Origin: Pseudomonas sp. RIT288
Lineage (GTDB): Bacteria > Pseudomonadota > Gammaproteobacteria > Pseudomonadales > Pseudomonadaceae
Assembly: GCF_000631985.1 (NCBI RefSeq)
Contig: NZ_JFYN01000004.1
Coordinates: 1-64,000 of the forward strand
DNA length: 64,000 bases
Reading direction: 5' to 3'
A program made the translations under genes and the position numbers. The notes under the pieces are model-generated. The model was given only the letters and a program-made list of their open reading frames with translations. It searched no databases and was not told where the DNA came from. Positions 12,400 through 21,866 of the stretch are shown in pieces. Position 1 is the stretch's first letter. Every line of letters starts with the position of its first letter.

Positions 12400-13283
12400 A
12401 GGCAGACCTCCCGCACACAGTTGCGCAGCCAGCGGTGCGCTGGGTCGGCATCCATGCGCGGGTGCCAGAGCATCGAAACGCTGATCGGCGGCATCCTGAA
12501 GGGCAGGGCGAAGCTGTGCAGGCCCATGCGCAGCTTGCTGGTGTGACGCTCCGGAACCGTGGCGATCAGGTCCGATTCGCGGACCAGCGTCAGCGCTGCC
12601 GAAAAGCCGCCGAATGATGTAACGATGTCCCGCGTCAGCCCCGTGGCGAGCAACGCTTCGTCGACCGGGCCGCTGCTGCGCCCGCGCCGTGAGATGAGAA
12701 TGTGCTGGCCACCGGCAAAGCGTTTGCTGCTGATTTTGCCCGCACTCAACGGATGACCTTCGCGCACTACACCGATCCAGTGATCCTCAAACAGGATGCG
12801 ACTGTGCAGCGTCGGGTCGGTGCTGTCGTCGACCACGCCGGTCTCCAGATCGACCCGGCCTTCGCGCAGCGGCGTGCTGTCCTTGTCGGCTTTCTGCACA
12901 AAGCGCAGGCGCACGCCGGGTGCTTCTTCAGCGATTCGTGCGAGCAGCGCGGCGGCGAAGGTTTCGACAAAGCCGTCGGTGTTGCGCAGGGTGAAGGTGC
13001 GCTGCAACTGGCCGGGATCGAGCACTTCGGCAGGGCGCAACACCGCCTCGGATTCCTGCACCAGAGCGCTGACCCGTTCGCGCAACTCCAGCGCACGCGG
13101 GGTCGGCACCAGACCTCGGCCGGCGCGCACCAGCAACGGATCGCCGGTGGTCTCGCGCAGCCGGGCCAGGGCGCGGCTCATCGCTGACGGGCTCAACCGC
13201 AGAATGTGCGCGGCGCGGGCGACGCTGCCTTCGCGCAACAACACGTCGAGGGTGATCAACAGGTTCAGATCCGGTGTGCTCAT
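12396..13283 (-). CDS. LysR-family transcriptional regulator
   Basis: A 295-aa regulator with an N-terminal helix-turn-helix (LREGSVARAAHILRLSPSAM SRALARLR) and a substrate-binding effector domain. ATG 13283 has GGAA upstream; the ATG at 13298 lacks a ribosome-binding site. It is divergent from the MFS gene at 13387, so that gene is its likely target, and the roughly 100-bp gap should hold the operator. Ligand unknown. Confidence 0.88.
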   Translation of the reverse strand: MSTPDLNLLITLDVLLREGSVARAAHILRLSPSAMSRALARLRETTGDPLLVRAGRGLVPTPRALELRERVSALVQESEAVLRPAEVLDPGQLQRTFTLRNTDGFVETFAAALLARIAEEAPGVRLRFVQKADKDSTPLREGRVDLETGVVDDSTDPTLHSRILFEDHWIGVVREGHPLSAGKISSKRFAGGQHILISRRGRSSGPVDEALLATGLTRDIVTSFGGFSAALTLVRESDLIATVPERHTSKLRMGLHSFALPFRMPPISVSMLWHPRMDADPAHRWLRNCVREVCL

Positions 13284-13386
13284 GACATGGCGTTCCATGC
13301 AGGTATCAAGTGCAAATCATGCGTCTTGCGCCTTGCCTTGTCGAGACTCAGGCTATGCCGTCTGACCTTTGCACCAGGAGCGCCCG

Positions 13387-14796
13387 ATGCCCGGATCCCC
13401 CTTGCCCCCTCAAGCCCGCTGGGCGCTGACCAGTCTGGCCCTGTCGATGTTGATGCCGTCGCTGGACACCAGCATCGCCAATGCCGGATTACCGACGCTG
13501 GCGGCAGCGTTCAATGCGACATTTCAACAGGTGCAGTGGATCGTGCTGGCGTACCTGCTGGCGGTCACCACGTTGATTGTCAGTGTCGGGCGTCTGGGCG
13601 ATGTGTTCGGGCGGCGGCGACTGCTGCTGATCGGCATCGGCATTTTTACCAGTGCTTCGTTGTGTTGCGCACTGGCTCCGGGGTTGGGCTGGTTGATCGG
13701 CGCACGCGCAGTGCAAGGCCTTGGCGCGGCGATCATGTTCGCCTTGACGGTCGCGCTGGTGGCGGATGCGGTGCCCAAGGCGCGTGCGGGCAGCGCGATG
13801 GGGTTGCTGGCAACCATGTCGGCCACCGGCACCAGCCTCGGGCCATCGCTGGGTGGTCTGCTGATCGCGCATGTCGGCTGGCCGTCGATCTTTGTCCTCA
13901 ACGTACCGTTGGGCCTGCTCAATGCGTGGCTGGTTTATCGCTTTCTGCCGGCGGATCGGCCAGCGAAGTCGAGGGTCGCGTTTGATTACCTCGGCAGCGG
14001 GGTACTGGTGTTGACGCTGGCGGCCTACGCGCTGGCGATGACGGTTGATGGATTCACCCTGATGTTGCTGCTGGTCAGCCTGTGCGGCGCAGGGGTGTTT
14101 ATCGCGGTCGAGCTAAAAGCCAGAGTGCCGCTGATTCGTCTGTCATTGTTCGCCGACGCGCGTCTGAGCAGCAGCCTGGCCCTGACGTTGCTGGTGACGA
14201 CGGTGATGATGACCACGCTGGTGGTCGGGCCGTTTTACCTGAGCCGGGGGTTGGGACTGGGCAGCACCGTGGTCGGTCTGGCGTTGTCGGTCGGGCCGCT
14301 GCTGGCGGCGTGCGGCGGAGTGCCGGCCGGGCGTCTGGTGGATCGCTTCGGCGCACAGCGGGTGGTGCCGGGGGCGTTGCTTGGGTTGGCCGGTGGTTGC
14401 AGTTTGTTGGCCTTGTTGCCGATGGGCTTTGGTCTTCCGGCATATCTGCTGCCGATGGCTGTGGTTGCCAGCAGTTACGCGTTGTTCCAGGCGGCGAACA
14501 ATACCGGGTTGATGGCGACGGTCAGTCAGGATCAGCGCGGCGTGGTGTCGGCCTTGCTCGGGCTGTCGCGCAATCTGGGCTTGATCACCGGCGCGGCGGT
14601 CATGGGCGCGGTGTTTGCCTTCGCTACAGGAAACCCGACGCAAGCTCCGGCCGAAGTCATCGGCAGCGGCTTGCACAGCACGTTCGGGGTTGCGGCGGCG
14701 CTGATGGTCATGGCCCTGATCATCAGCCGAACCCGGCTCACCCGTGGAAGCGGCCAGCCCAGCCAAAGCGCTGCTGACGGAAACAAATCCCTGTAG
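13387..14796 (+). CDS. MFS drug:H+ antiporter, DHA2-like (14 TM)
   Basis: A 469-aa inner-membrane transporter. Motif A (GRLGDVFGRRRLLLIG), the motif-B-like RAVQGLGAAIMFALT and motif C (GPSLGGLLI) are in place, and the hydrophobic pattern suggests 14 membrane segments. ATG 13387 has AGGAG upstream. It is divergent from a LysR gene. The stop codon TAG is the TAG of the REP sequence CTGTAGGAGCTG, so the coding region runs directly into the repeat. Confidence 0.9.
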   Translation: MPGSPLPPQARWALTSLALSMLMPSLDTSIANAGLPTLAAAFNATFQQVQWIVLAYLLAVTTLIVSVGRLGDVFGRRRLLLIGIGIFTSASLCCALAPGLGWLIGARAVQGLGAAIMFALTVALVADAVPKARAGSAMGLLATMSATGTSLGPSLGGLLIAHVGWPSIFVLNVPLGLLNAWLVYRFLPADRPAKSRVAFDYLGSGVLVLTLAAYALAMTVDGFTLMLLLVSLCGAGVFIAVELKARVPLIRLSLFADARLSSSLALTLLVTTVMMTTLVVGPFYLSRGLGLGSTVVGLALSVGPLLAACGGVPAGRLVDRFGAQRVVPGALLGLAGGCSLLALLPMGFGLPAYLLPMAVVASSYALFQAANNTGLMATVSQDQRGVVSALLGLSRNLGLITGAAVMGAVFAFATGNPTQAPAEVIGSGLHSTFGVAAALMVMALIISRTRLTRGSGQPSQSAADGNKSL

Positions 14797-14865
14797 GAGC
14801 TGCGGCACGCTGCGATCTTTTAAAGGCAACATCAAAAGATCGCAGCGTGCCGCAGCTCCTGCAGG
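14791..14865. repeat. REPIN hairpin overlapping the MFS stop codon
   Basis: CTGTAGGAGCTGCGGCACGC and its reverse complement enclose a GATCTTTT/AAAAGATC inner stem. The left arm contains the TAG stop of the MFS gene. The hairpin may also act as a transcription stop between the convergent genes. Confidence 0.9.
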
Positions 14866-14869
14866 ATCC

Positions 14870-15583
14870 TTAGCTGGCGTGAGTGCTCAAGATGCTCGCC
14901 ACCTGCTGTGGCTGGCAGTTGAGGTACGGCGAGGACTTCAGCCAGCGCTGATCCGGGTACCAGGAGAACATGAACTGGCCGTCCTTGAGTTTGTCGATCA
15001 CCTGCTTTGCCACTTGCGGACGCACCGCCGGGCAACCCTGGCTGCGACCGATTCGGCCCTGACGCTTGCTCCACAACGGATTCACGTAATCGGCGGCGTG
15101 GATCACGATGGCGCGGTCGCGGGCCAGGTCATTGAAGCCGGGCTCCAGACCGTCCATGCGCAGCGAATAACCATGGGTCCCCTCGTAGCTTTCCTGGGTG
15201 CGGAACAGACCGAGGCTGGACTGGTAACTGCCTTCGCGGTTGGAGAACTGGGTGGCGAAGTTTTCCCCGGAATTCGAACCATGGGCGACCAGGTCGCGCA
15301 GCACCAGTTTCTTTCTGTTCAAGTCGAAGATCCACAGCCGGCGGGCGGTGGAGGGTTGCGAATAATCGATGATCGCCAGGTGGCGTGAGGGTCTCGCGCC
15401 ATTGTTGACCGCACATTGCATGGCGCTCAAGGCACCTTTGAGCGCTTGGGGATTGAGTTCCGGCGCGGCGTGCGCGAGGCTGGTGAAGAGAACCGGCGAT
15501 GGCTTGCCGGCGGCGAAAGCTGGGCTGCTCACGGCGACAAGGGTCGCGGTGGTCAGCAGAAGTCGGCGCAAAAACGTCAACAT
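14870..15583 (-). CDS. Murein L,D-transpeptidase catalytic-domain protein (YkuD_2)
   Basis: A 237-aa exported protein with a signal peptide (LLLTTATLVAVSSPAFA). The catalytic region has IVIHAADYVN, with the conserved His, and GRSQGCPAVRP, with the nucleophilic Cys, in the arrangement of the YkuD_2 family. It is expected to form or remodel 3-3 cross-links or attach proteins to peptidoglycan in the periplasm. It is divergent from a second L,D-transpeptidase at 15735. Confidence 0.88.
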   Translation of the reverse strand: MLTFLRRLLLTTATLVAVSSPAFAAGKPSPVLFTSLAHAAPELNPQALKGALSAMQCAVNNGARPSRHLAIIDYSQPSTARRLWIFDLNRKKLVLRDLVAHGSNSGENFATQFSNREGSYQSSLGLFRTQESYEGTHGYSLRMDGLEPGFNDLARDRAIVIHAADYVNPLWSKRQGRIGRSQGCPAVRPQVAKQVIDKLKDGQFMFSWYPDQRWLKSSPYLNCQPQQVASILSTHAS

Positions 15584-15734
15584 TTATGAAGTGTCCTCAC
15601 TTGCTACTTATTTGGCACTTTGGCTCCTGACTCCCAGTCATACCCGACAGACCCCCTGATTCGGGCCTGACTGTTCAGCGCACCTGATGTAAGGTTGACC
15701 GTCATTCAGACGGCCACGGATTGGAGTAAAGCAG

Positions 15735-17351
15735 TTGTTCAAAAAGTACGCATGCTACTTGAGCATTTGTTTGCTCGCTGCGCCGTTTGTCGCTTGTGCC
15801 GATGAACCGCTGCCGCCCTTGCAGACCCTGCCGACGCCGCCGGCGGAAATGCCGGTCGAACCGCAAAGTCCGCTGCAAGCGGTGCTGATCGGTTTACCGC
15901 AGGCGTGTCCGGCGATTGCCGCGCACCTGAGCGGCGCGGCGCTGACGCAATTACAAGCGTTCTACCAGCAGCAGGACTGGCTGCCGGTGTGGGCCAGTGA
16001 GTCCGGGCGTTTGCCGGCCTTGCACGCGCAGTTGCAGCTGTTGGCCGATGATGGCCTCAATCCCCAGCGCTACCCGGTGGCGGCCAATCCGCCGCAGGAC
16101 GGTGAGTTGTGCGCCGATATCGACATCAGCCGCTATTACCTGCAAGCCCTGCAGGACTTGCATTACGGGCGCCTGTTGCAGTCGCATTTCGAGCCGCTGT
16201 GGCATTCCGATGACACCCCGCGTGATCGTCAGGCTGAATTGCTGGCGATCGCCGTGCCCGGTCTGCACGACATCAAGGCCGCGTTCGATCTGGCGCGTCC
16301 GCGTCTGGCGCAATACCAAAGCCTGCGCCACCTCTACGCCAGCCAGCGGCTGCAGGCCTTGCCGCACTGGCAGTCGGTGGGCAACGGCCCGCTGCTGCGC
16401 CCGGCGATGGAAGACAAACGCGTGCCGGAACTGGCCCAGCGCCTGTTCAACGAAGGCTACCTGACTCACGCTATCGGCACGCCCGGCAATGCCTATGAGG
16501 GCGTACTGGTGGAAGCGGTGAAGAGCTTTCAGGCCAACCATTCGTTGCAGGCCGACGGGGTAGTCGGGCCGGGGACGATTGCCGAGCTCAACATCAGCCC
16601 GCTGACGCGCCGCGAGCAGTTGCGGGTCAACCTTGAGCGCTTCCGCTGGCTGGCGCAGGACATGGAGCCCGACGGTTTGCTGGTCAACGTCGCCGCCGCC
16701 GAGCTGACCCTGTATCAGGGTGGCGTGCCAGTCTGGCAGACCCGTACCCAGGTCGGTCGCGCCGAACGGCAGACCCCGCTGCTGAAATCCCGGGTCACGC
16801 GCCTGACCCTGAACCCGACCTGGACTGTGCCGCCGACCATCTGGAAAGAAGACAAGCTGCCGGCGATCCGCAAGGATCAGACTTTCCTCAGCCGGCAAAA
16901 CCTGCAAGTGCTCGACGCCCATGGCCAGCCGTTGGCCGCAGCGGATATCGACTGGGACAACCCCGGCAACATCATGCTGCGCCAGGATGCCGGGCCACGT
17001 AATCCGCTGGGGCAACTGGTGATCCGGTTCCCCAACCCGTTCGCGGTGTACTTGCACGATACGCCGAGCAAGGCTCTGTTCGACAAAGGCCCGCGGGCGT
17101 TCAGCTCCGGCTGTGTGCGGGTCGAGCACCCGATGCAACTGCGCGACCTGTTGCTGACCCCGGCGGAACGCACGCGCACCGAGACCTTGCTCGCCACCGG
17201 CAGCACCCACGAATTCCGCCTGTCGGCACCGGTGCCAATCCTGATGACCTATTGGACGGCGCAGGTCGGCAAGGATGGGCAGGTGCGTTATGCGCCGGAT
17301 ATCTACAGCCGCGACAGCGCACTGCTCGCCGGCCTCGACGGCGCCCACTGA
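15735..17351 (+). CDS. YcbB/LdtD-like L,D-transpeptidase
   Basis: A 538-aa periplasmic enzyme. The TTG start has GGAGTAA before it and precedes a signal peptide ([15 protein letters not shown]). The order is a scaffold domain, a peptidoglycan-binding domain near residues 235-285 ([20 protein letters not shown]) and a YkuD domain with [11 protein letters not shown] (His) and [13 protein letters not shown] (catalytic Cys). This matches LdtD/YcbB, which makes 3-3 cross-links and can bypass penicillin-binding proteins. It is followed by a REPIN. Confidence 0.92.
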   Translation: MFKKYACYLSICLLAAPFVACADEPLPPLQTLPTPPAEMPVEPQSPLQAVLIGLPQACPAIAAHLSGAALTQLQAFYQQQDWLPVWASESGRLPALHAQLQLLADDGLNPQRYPVAANPPQDGELCADIDISRYYLQALQDLHYGRLLQSHFEPLWHSDDTPRDRQAELLAIAVPGLHDIKAAFDLARPRLAQYQSLRHLYASQRLQALPHWQSVGNGPLLRPAMEDKRVPELAQRLFNEGYLTHAIGTPGNAYEGVLVEAVKSFQANHSLQADGVVGPGTIAELNISPLTRREQLRVNLERFRWLAQDMEPDGLLVNVAAAELTLYQGGVPVWQTRTQVGRAERQTPLLKSRVTRLTLNPTWTVPPTIWKEDKLPAIRKDQTFLSRQNLQVLDAHGQPLAAADIDWDNPGNIMLRQDAGPRNPLGQLVIRFPNPFAVYLHDTPSKALFDKGPRAFSSGCVRVEHPMQLRDLLLTPAERTRTETLLATGSTHEFRLSAPVPILMTYWTAQVGKDGQVRYAPDIYSRDSALLAGLDGAH

Positions 17352-17359
17352 CCGACACC

Positions 17360-17446
17360 CTGTAGGAGCTGCCGCAGGCTGCGATCTTTTGATCTTGATT
17401 TTGAAAGGCAAGATCAAAAGACCGCAGCCTGCGGCAGCTCCTACAG
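17360..17446. repeat. REPIN hairpin
   Basis: CTGTAGGAGCTGCCGCAGGC and its reverse complement flank a GATCTTGATTTT-type core. It lies between ldt and glsB and is the same family as the window-start array. Confidence 0.92.
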
Positions 17447-17529
17447 GGGGTTGTGTGATTCCGCAAGCTTGCGCAGCGTCTAGCCCCAGTGTCCCCGCAA
17501 TCCCATGGGGCGAGACTTCGGAACCCGGC

Positions 17530-18438
17530 ATGCAAGCGCTGTTGAACGAGATTCTTGACGCTGTCCGGCCCCTGATCGGGCAGGGCAAAGTGGCTGACTA
17601 CATTCCCGCCCTCGGCACCGTGCCGGCCAATCAGCTGGGCATCGCCGTGTATGGCAACGACGGCGAAATGTATTGCGCCGGCGATGCCGAAACGCCGTTC
17701 TCGGTGCAGAGTATTTCCAAGGTGTTCAGCCTGGTGCAGGCGATCGAGCATTCCGGCGAGGCGATCTGGGAGCGTCTGGGTCACGAGCCGTCCGGCCAGC
17801 CGTTCAACTCGCTGGTGCAATTGGAGTTCGAACGCGGGCGTCCGCGCAATCCGTTCATCAACGCCGGGGCGCTGGTGATCTGCGACATCAACCAGTCGCG
17901 ATTTGCCGCACCGGCGCTGTCGATGCGTGACTTCGTACGGCGCCTGTCGGGCAATCCGCAGGTGATCGTCGACGGCAAGGTCGCCGAATCCGAATACCAG
18001 CATCGCGCCCGCAACGCGGCCATGGCGTACCTGATGCAATCGTTCGGCAACTTCCACAACGACGTCGAAGCGGTGCTGCGCAGCTACTTCAGCCACTGCG
18101 CGCTGCGCATGAACTGCATCGATCTGGCCCGGGCGTTCTGCTTCCTTGCCAACGACGGTTTCTGCAAACACAGCGGCGAACAGATCCTGACCCGGCGCCA
18201 GACTCAACAGGTCAACTCGATCATGGCCACCAGCGGGCTGTACGACGAGGCCGGTAACTTCGCCTATCGCGTCGGCCTGCCGGGCAAGAGCGGGGTCGGC
18301 GGCGGGATCGTCGCGGTGGTGCCGGGGCAGTTCAGCGTGTGCGTGTGGTCGCCGGAACTCAACGCTGCCGGCAACTCGCTGGCGGGGATGGCGGCGCTGG
18401 AGATGCTCAGTTCGCGGATTGGCTGGTCGGTGTTCTGA
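17530..18438 (+). CDS. glsB: Glutaminase
   Basis: Serine-dependent beta-lactamase-fold glutaminase, 302 aa, full length. It hydrolyses glutamine to glutamate and ammonia in the cytoplasm. Typical motifs are the catalytic SISK ([10 protein letters not shown]), the NAGA segment ([12 protein letters not shown]) and the C-terminal [18 protein letters not shown] 17530 gives the usual family N-terminus; the open frame further upstream runs through the REPIN. It stands alone between repeats, next to a ProA-like gene also tied to glutamate metabolism. Confidence 0.95.
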   Translation: MQALLNEILDAVRPLIGQGKVADYIPALGTVPANQLGIAVYGNDGEMYCAGDAETPFSVQSISKVFSLVQAIEHSGEAIWERLGHEPSGQPFNSLVQLEFERGRPRNPFINAGALVICDINQSRFAAPALSMRDFVRRLSGNPQVIVDGKVAESEYQHRARNAAMAYLMQSFGNFHNDVEAVLRSYFSHCALRMNCIDLARAFCFLANDGFCKHSGEQILTRRQTQQVNSIMATSGLYDEAGNFAYRVGLPGKSGVGGGIVAVVPGQFSVCVWSPELNAAGNSLAGMAALEMLSSRIGWSVF

Positions 18439-18474
18439 CCCGATCTTCCAAACACTGCGAGACCCTGTGGGAGC

Positions 18475-18557
18475 GAGCCTGCTCGCGAAAGCGTCGTGCC
18501 TGTCGATGCATCTCTCGCTGACCCACCGCATTCGCGAGCAGGCTCGCCCCCACAAGG
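18475..18557. repeat. REP pair, GAGCGAGCCTGCTCGCG family
   Basis: CTGTGGGAGCGAGCCTGCTC is answered by GAGCAGGCTCGCCCCCACAA. The spacer of about 45 nt carries no gene. Confidence 0.9.
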
Positions 18558-18628
18558 GTTTTGTGTTGCCTGGGAGAGCGCTGTTCCTATACATTTTCCG
18601 GCCGCCCCTCATATGGTGAATCCGCTTC

Positions 18629-20131
18629 ATGTCTCTTGCGCTCGAACGTCTAGTCGCTGGCACGCCGATCCCTTTCGCTGGTAACCGCGTGACCGTGGTC
18701 AGCCCCGAACTGGCGGCGCGGTTTCAGCCCGGTGATCACCTGCTGGTCGAGCAGGTGAGTGGCGAGCTGTTGCTGATTCCGGTGGTCGATCAACAAGCGG
18801 CTGCGGTGGCGATCGAGCGTGCGCAAGCGGCATTCGCTGCGCTGTCGACAGTCTCCGACGAAGCCATCAGCCGTTTCTTCGATCTGTTCGCGCAACGCCT
18901 GGAAAACCCGGAGTGCTGGACCCTGATCGAAGCAGCGAACCTGGCCGACATCGAACGCGCCAAGGCCCGTGGTCGTTCCACAACCCGACTGCTCGCCGAC
19001 GAACGCATGCGCCGCGACATGATCGCCGGTCTGCGCGCCTGGCGGGATGCGTCGGCCACGCGCGGCAAGGTCATCAGCAGCGTCGAACACGACGGCTGGA
19101 AGGTCGAGCAAGTGGTGTCGCCGCTGGGCATCGTGGCGTTCGTGTTTGAAGGACGGCCGAACGTGTTCGCCGATGCCGCCGGCGTACTGCGCACCGGCAA
19201 CACCGCGGTGCTGCGCATCGGCAGCGATGCGTTGGGTACCGCGCAAGCAATCGTCACTCACGCCCTGAACCCGGCGCTGGCCGATGCCGGTTTGCCGGCG
19301 GGTGCGGTGTCGCTGGGGGAAAGCGTCAATCACGCCGCGGGGTGGGCGATGTTCGCCGACCGGCGTCTGTCGCTGGCGGTGGCCCGGGGTTCGGGTCGCG
19401 CGGTCAGTCAGTTGGGCAGCATCGCCCAGCAGGCAGGCACGGCGGTCAGCCTGCACGGCACCGGTGGCGCGTGGCTGATTGCTGACCGTGATGCTGATGC
19501 CACGCGCTTCGCCGCCGTGGTGCGCAACTCACTGGATCGCAAAGTCTGCAACACCCTGAACGTTTGCCTGATTCAACGCGAGCGTGCAGCCGAACTGGTT
19601 CCGCTGTTCCTCGATGCGCTGCAGCAGGCCGGTACCGCACGCGGTCAGGGCTGCAAATTGCACATCGTCGCAGGCAGCGAAAGTTACCTGCCGGCCGAGT
19701 GGCAGAACGCGACGGTCGAGGTCTATCGCGCCGAGGGTTATCAGACCGAAGCCCTGGCCGAAACGCTGGCGGAATCCGAACTGGGCCGCGAGTGGGAATG
19801 GGAAGAAACCCCGGAAGTCAGCCTGATGATCGTCGACGATCTGGATCGGGCGATCGCGCTGTTCAACCGCTACAGCCCGCAGTTCACGGTGTCGCTGATC
19901 AGCGTGGATGCTGCTGCGCAAGAGCGTTTTTACAACGCGGTGAACGCGCCGTTTGTGGGCAACGGGATTACCCGTTGGGTCGATGGGCAGTACGCGCTGA
20001 ACAAGCCCGAACTGGGTCTTTCGAACTGGGAGAGCGGGCGCTTGTTTGCGCGCAGTGCGATTCTTTCGGGGGATGGGGTGTTTACGGTGCGTAGCCGCAT
20101 GACCCAGATCGACCTCACCGTAAAACGCTGA
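18629..20131 (+). CDS. ProA-like glutamate-5-semialdehyde dehydrogenase family protein
   Basis: A 500-aa member of the aldehyde dehydrogenase superfamily closest by eye to gamma-glutamyl phosphate reductase. VVSPLGIVAFVFEGRPNVFA matches the ProA P-G-V/E-S-R-P-N segment, and DRKVCNTLNVCLI matches its V-C-N-A-L-E region with the catalytic Cys. It is longer than ordinary ProA (about 420 aa) because of an N-terminal extension, so it is probably a paralogue with a different substrate. No proB is adjacent. Its TGA stop lies in the first unit of a CGCTGA tandem repeat. Confidence 0.8.
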   Translation: MSLALERLVAGTPIPFAGNRVTVVSPELAARFQPGDHLLVEQVSGELLLIPVVDQQAAAVAIERAQAAFAALSTVSDEAISRFFDLFAQRLENPECWTLIEAANLADIERAKARGRSTTRLLADERMRRDMIAGLRAWRDASATRGKVISSVEHDGWKVEQVVSPLGIVAFVFEGRPNVFADAAGVLRTGNTAVLRIGSDALGTAQAIVTHALNPALADAGLPAGAVSLGESVNHAAGWAMFADRRLSLAVARGSGRAVSQLGSIAQQAGTAVSLHGTGGAWLIADRDADATRFAAVVRNSLDRKVCNTLNVCLIQRERAAELVPLFLDALQQAGTARGQGCKLHIVAGSESYLPAEWQNATVEVYRAEGYQTEALAETLAESELGREWEWEETPEVSLMIVDDLDRAIALFNRYSPQFTVSLISVDAAAQERFYNAVNAPFVGNGITRWVDGQYALNKPELGLSNWESGRLFARSAILSGDGVFTVRSRMTQIDLTVKR

Positions 20132-20179
20132 CGCTGACGCTGACGCTGACGCTGACGCTGACGCTGACGCTGACGCTGA
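20126..20179. repeat. CGCTGA hexanucleotide tandem repeat (9 units)
   Basis: Nine perfect CGCTGA units. The first overlaps the Arg codon and TGA stop of the ProA-like gene. Being a multiple of three, copy-number change would not shift a frame, but each unit offers a TGA in that frame. Confidence 0.95.
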
Positions 20180-20200
20180 TCCTGAACTTGACCCTGTCCT

Positions 20201-20285
20201 TGTAGGAGCTGCCGAAGGCTGCGATCTTTTGATCTTGTTTGTTAAAAGCAAAATCAAAAGATCGCAGCCTTCGGCAGCTCCTACA
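20201..20285. repeat. REPIN hairpin
   Basis: TGTAGGAGCTGCCGAAGGCT and its reverse complement enclose a GATCTTTTGATC-type core. It separates the ProA-like gene from the convergent carbonic anhydrase gene. Confidence 0.92.
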
Positions 20286-20296
20286 CCAGGCTGGTT

Positions 20297-20947
20297 TCAG
20301 GCTGCTTTAGCGGCTATGGCACAAGTCGCTGGCTGCTCAGCCAGCGGTACAAACGTACGGCGGTCCGCCGCCAGCGCATCGATCGAGCCGGTCTCGATGT
20401 CATACACCCAGCCATGCAGGTTCAGCAGGCCTTTCTCCTGGGCCAGGCGTACGCTCGGGTGGGTCTGAATGTTCGCCAGTTGCGCGATCACATTTTCCCG
20501 CACCATCGAACTCAATTTCGCCGCGTCATTGGCATGCGGGCGTGCTTCGTTTACCACTTTTGCCGACTCGGCATGTTGCAGCCAACCGCTGACGGCGGGC
20601 AGGTGATCCATGCATTTGCACTGGGCAATCGCGGTCATCGCGCCGCAATCCGAATGGCCGCAGATCACGATGTCCGTCACCCCAAGCACCGCCACCGCGT
20701 ATTCCACCGTCGCCGAAACCCCGCCCGGATGCGGGCTGTAGGACGGCACGATATTGCCTGCGTTGCGAATCACGAACAGCTCGCCGGGTTCTTGCTGGGT
20801 CAGCAGTTCCGGCACCACACGGCTGTCGGAACAGGTGATGAACAAAGTGCCCGGGGTTTGAGTGGTCGCCAAGTGTTTGAACAGCTCGGTGCGTTGCGGA
20901 AACGCCTCATTCTGGAACTTCAGGAAGCCTTCGATCAGGTTTTTCAT
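20297..20947 (-). CDS. cynT: Beta-class carbonic anhydrase (CynT-like)
   Basis: A 216-aa zinc enzyme interconverting CO2 and bicarbonate. The zinc ligands are seen in [10 protein letters not shown] (Cys, with the Asp-Arg dyad) and [10 protein letters not shown] (His and Cys). It is the last gene of cynS-DUF2790-cynT. In cyanate operons this enzyme keeps bicarbonate, the co-substrate of cyanase, from being lost as CO2. It ends beside a REPIN. Confidence 0.93.
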   Translation of the reverse strand: MKNLIEGFLKFQNEAFPQRTELFKHLATTQTPGTLFITCSDSRVVPELLTQQEPGELFVIRNAGNIVPSYSPHPGGVSATVEYAVAVLGVTDIVICGHSDCGAMTAIAQCKCMDHLPAVSGWLQHAESAKVVNEARPHANDAAKLSSMVRENVIAQLANIQTHPSVRLAQEKGLLNLHGWVYDIETGSIDALAADRRTFVPLAEQPATCAIAAKAA

Positions 20948-20959
20948 GGTGTTTTCCTC

Positions 20960-21196
20960 TCAGTTCGAACAACCGGTGCCGAATTCGCTGTATTGAAGAA
21001 TGTGTTTTGCGCCGTGGCTGTCGAGGTAGGTCATCTCGACCGGTACAACGCCGCAGACGTCGGCAACCGGGGTGATGCTCACGATTTCAGCAATATCCAG
21101 AGTCATGCCGTAGCGGTAGGCAATGGCCTCTTCATCAGCCTGGACCTGGGCGGCAAGGCCGGCGAGCAGGGCCAGGGTCAACAGAATTTTGTGCAT
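20960..21196 (-). CDS. Small secreted DUF2790 protein in the cyn operon
   Basis: A 78-aa exported protein with a signal peptide (LLTLALLAGLAAQVQA). The mature part, about 57 residues, has YRYGMTLDIAEIVSI, CGVVPVEMTYLDS and FGTGCSN, with two cysteines that could form a disulphide. It is a clear paralogue of the C-terminal module of the protein at 10344-10676. It lies 12 nt from cynT and about 80 nt from cynS, so it is likely co-transcribed with them, although it has no known part in cyanate breakdown. Confidence 0.82.
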   Translation of the reverse strand: MHKILLTLALLAGLAAQVQADEEAIAYRYGMTLDIAEIVSITPVADVCGVVPVEMTYLDSHGAKHILQYSEFGTGCSN

Positions 21197-21278
21197 GGGG
21201 CAGCCTCCAGGCAGATGTGGTGACGACTTGGCAATTCGGGGTTGGATGGGCCCACACCCCAGGTGCGGGCCGGTCGGA

Positions 21279-21746
21279 TCAGAACGGACGCAGCGGCAGG
21301 AACTTGCCGTCGAGGGTGACCACGGCGCGGGAGCCGCCTTCCGGGTCTTCGACTTTCTTGATGTCGAGCTTGAAGTTGATGGCGCTGATGATGCCGTCGC
21401 CGAACTGCTCGTGCACCAGGGCTTTGAGGGTGGTGCCGTAAATCTGGATCATCTCGTGGAAGCGGTAGATGGTCGGGTCGGTCGGCACGCCGCTGAGGCT
21501 GCCACGCAGCGGGATGATCTGCAGGGCGGCAACGGCGTCGGCGTCCAGCTCGAGTTTGTCGCCAACCACTTGCGCGGCGTTTTGCGGCAACGGGTGCTGG
21601 CCGAGCAGGGCAGCGGTGACGTAGGCCAGGCTCAGGCCGGTGCCATCGGCGAGATCCTGCCATGACAAATTCTTGCGGGCCTTGATGTCGAGAATGCGGG
21701 TGGTCAGGGCCAGGCTGGCATCGTTGTAGGCGTGGGACTGTTGCAT
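21279..21746 (-). CDS. cynS: Cyanate hydratase (cyanase)
   Basis: A 155-aa enzyme, the normal length, that converts cyanate plus bicarbonate to ammonia and CO2 as a decamer. An N-terminal lambda-repressor-like helical domain is followed by the catalytic domain with the conserved [11 protein letters not shown], containing the catalytic Arg and Glu, and [11 protein letters not shown], containing the Ser. ATG 21746 has AAAGGAG at good spacing; the longer open frame is not needed. It is the first gene of the operon, divergent from cynR. Confidence 0.95.
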   Translation of the reverse strand: MQQSHAYNDASLALTTRILDIKARKNLSWQDLADGTGLSLAYVTAALLGQHPLPQNAAQVVGDKLELDADAVAALQIIPLRGSLSGVPTDPTIYRFHEMIQIYGTTLKALVHEQFGDGIISAINFKLDIKKVEDPEGGSRAVVTLDGKFLPLRPF

Positions 21747-21866
21747 GGTGTCACTCCTTTCAAGGTTGGCTTGCTGTGTGGGAGCAATCTTCTGCCGATT
21801 GATCCATAGCGTCCAAGACCGATATACAATGCTTCGCATAAGCCCTGCCTATAGATGGTGAACCCC

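Noticed and set aside
20126..20257. Ser-Ala repeat frame on the minus strand
   Set aside because: It is only the CGCTGA hexamer and the REPIN read in reverse.
21747..21866. Specific CynR operator half-sites in the cynS-cynR gap
   Set aside because: The gap surely holds the promoter, but I could not pick a T-N11-A site without several equal alternatives.
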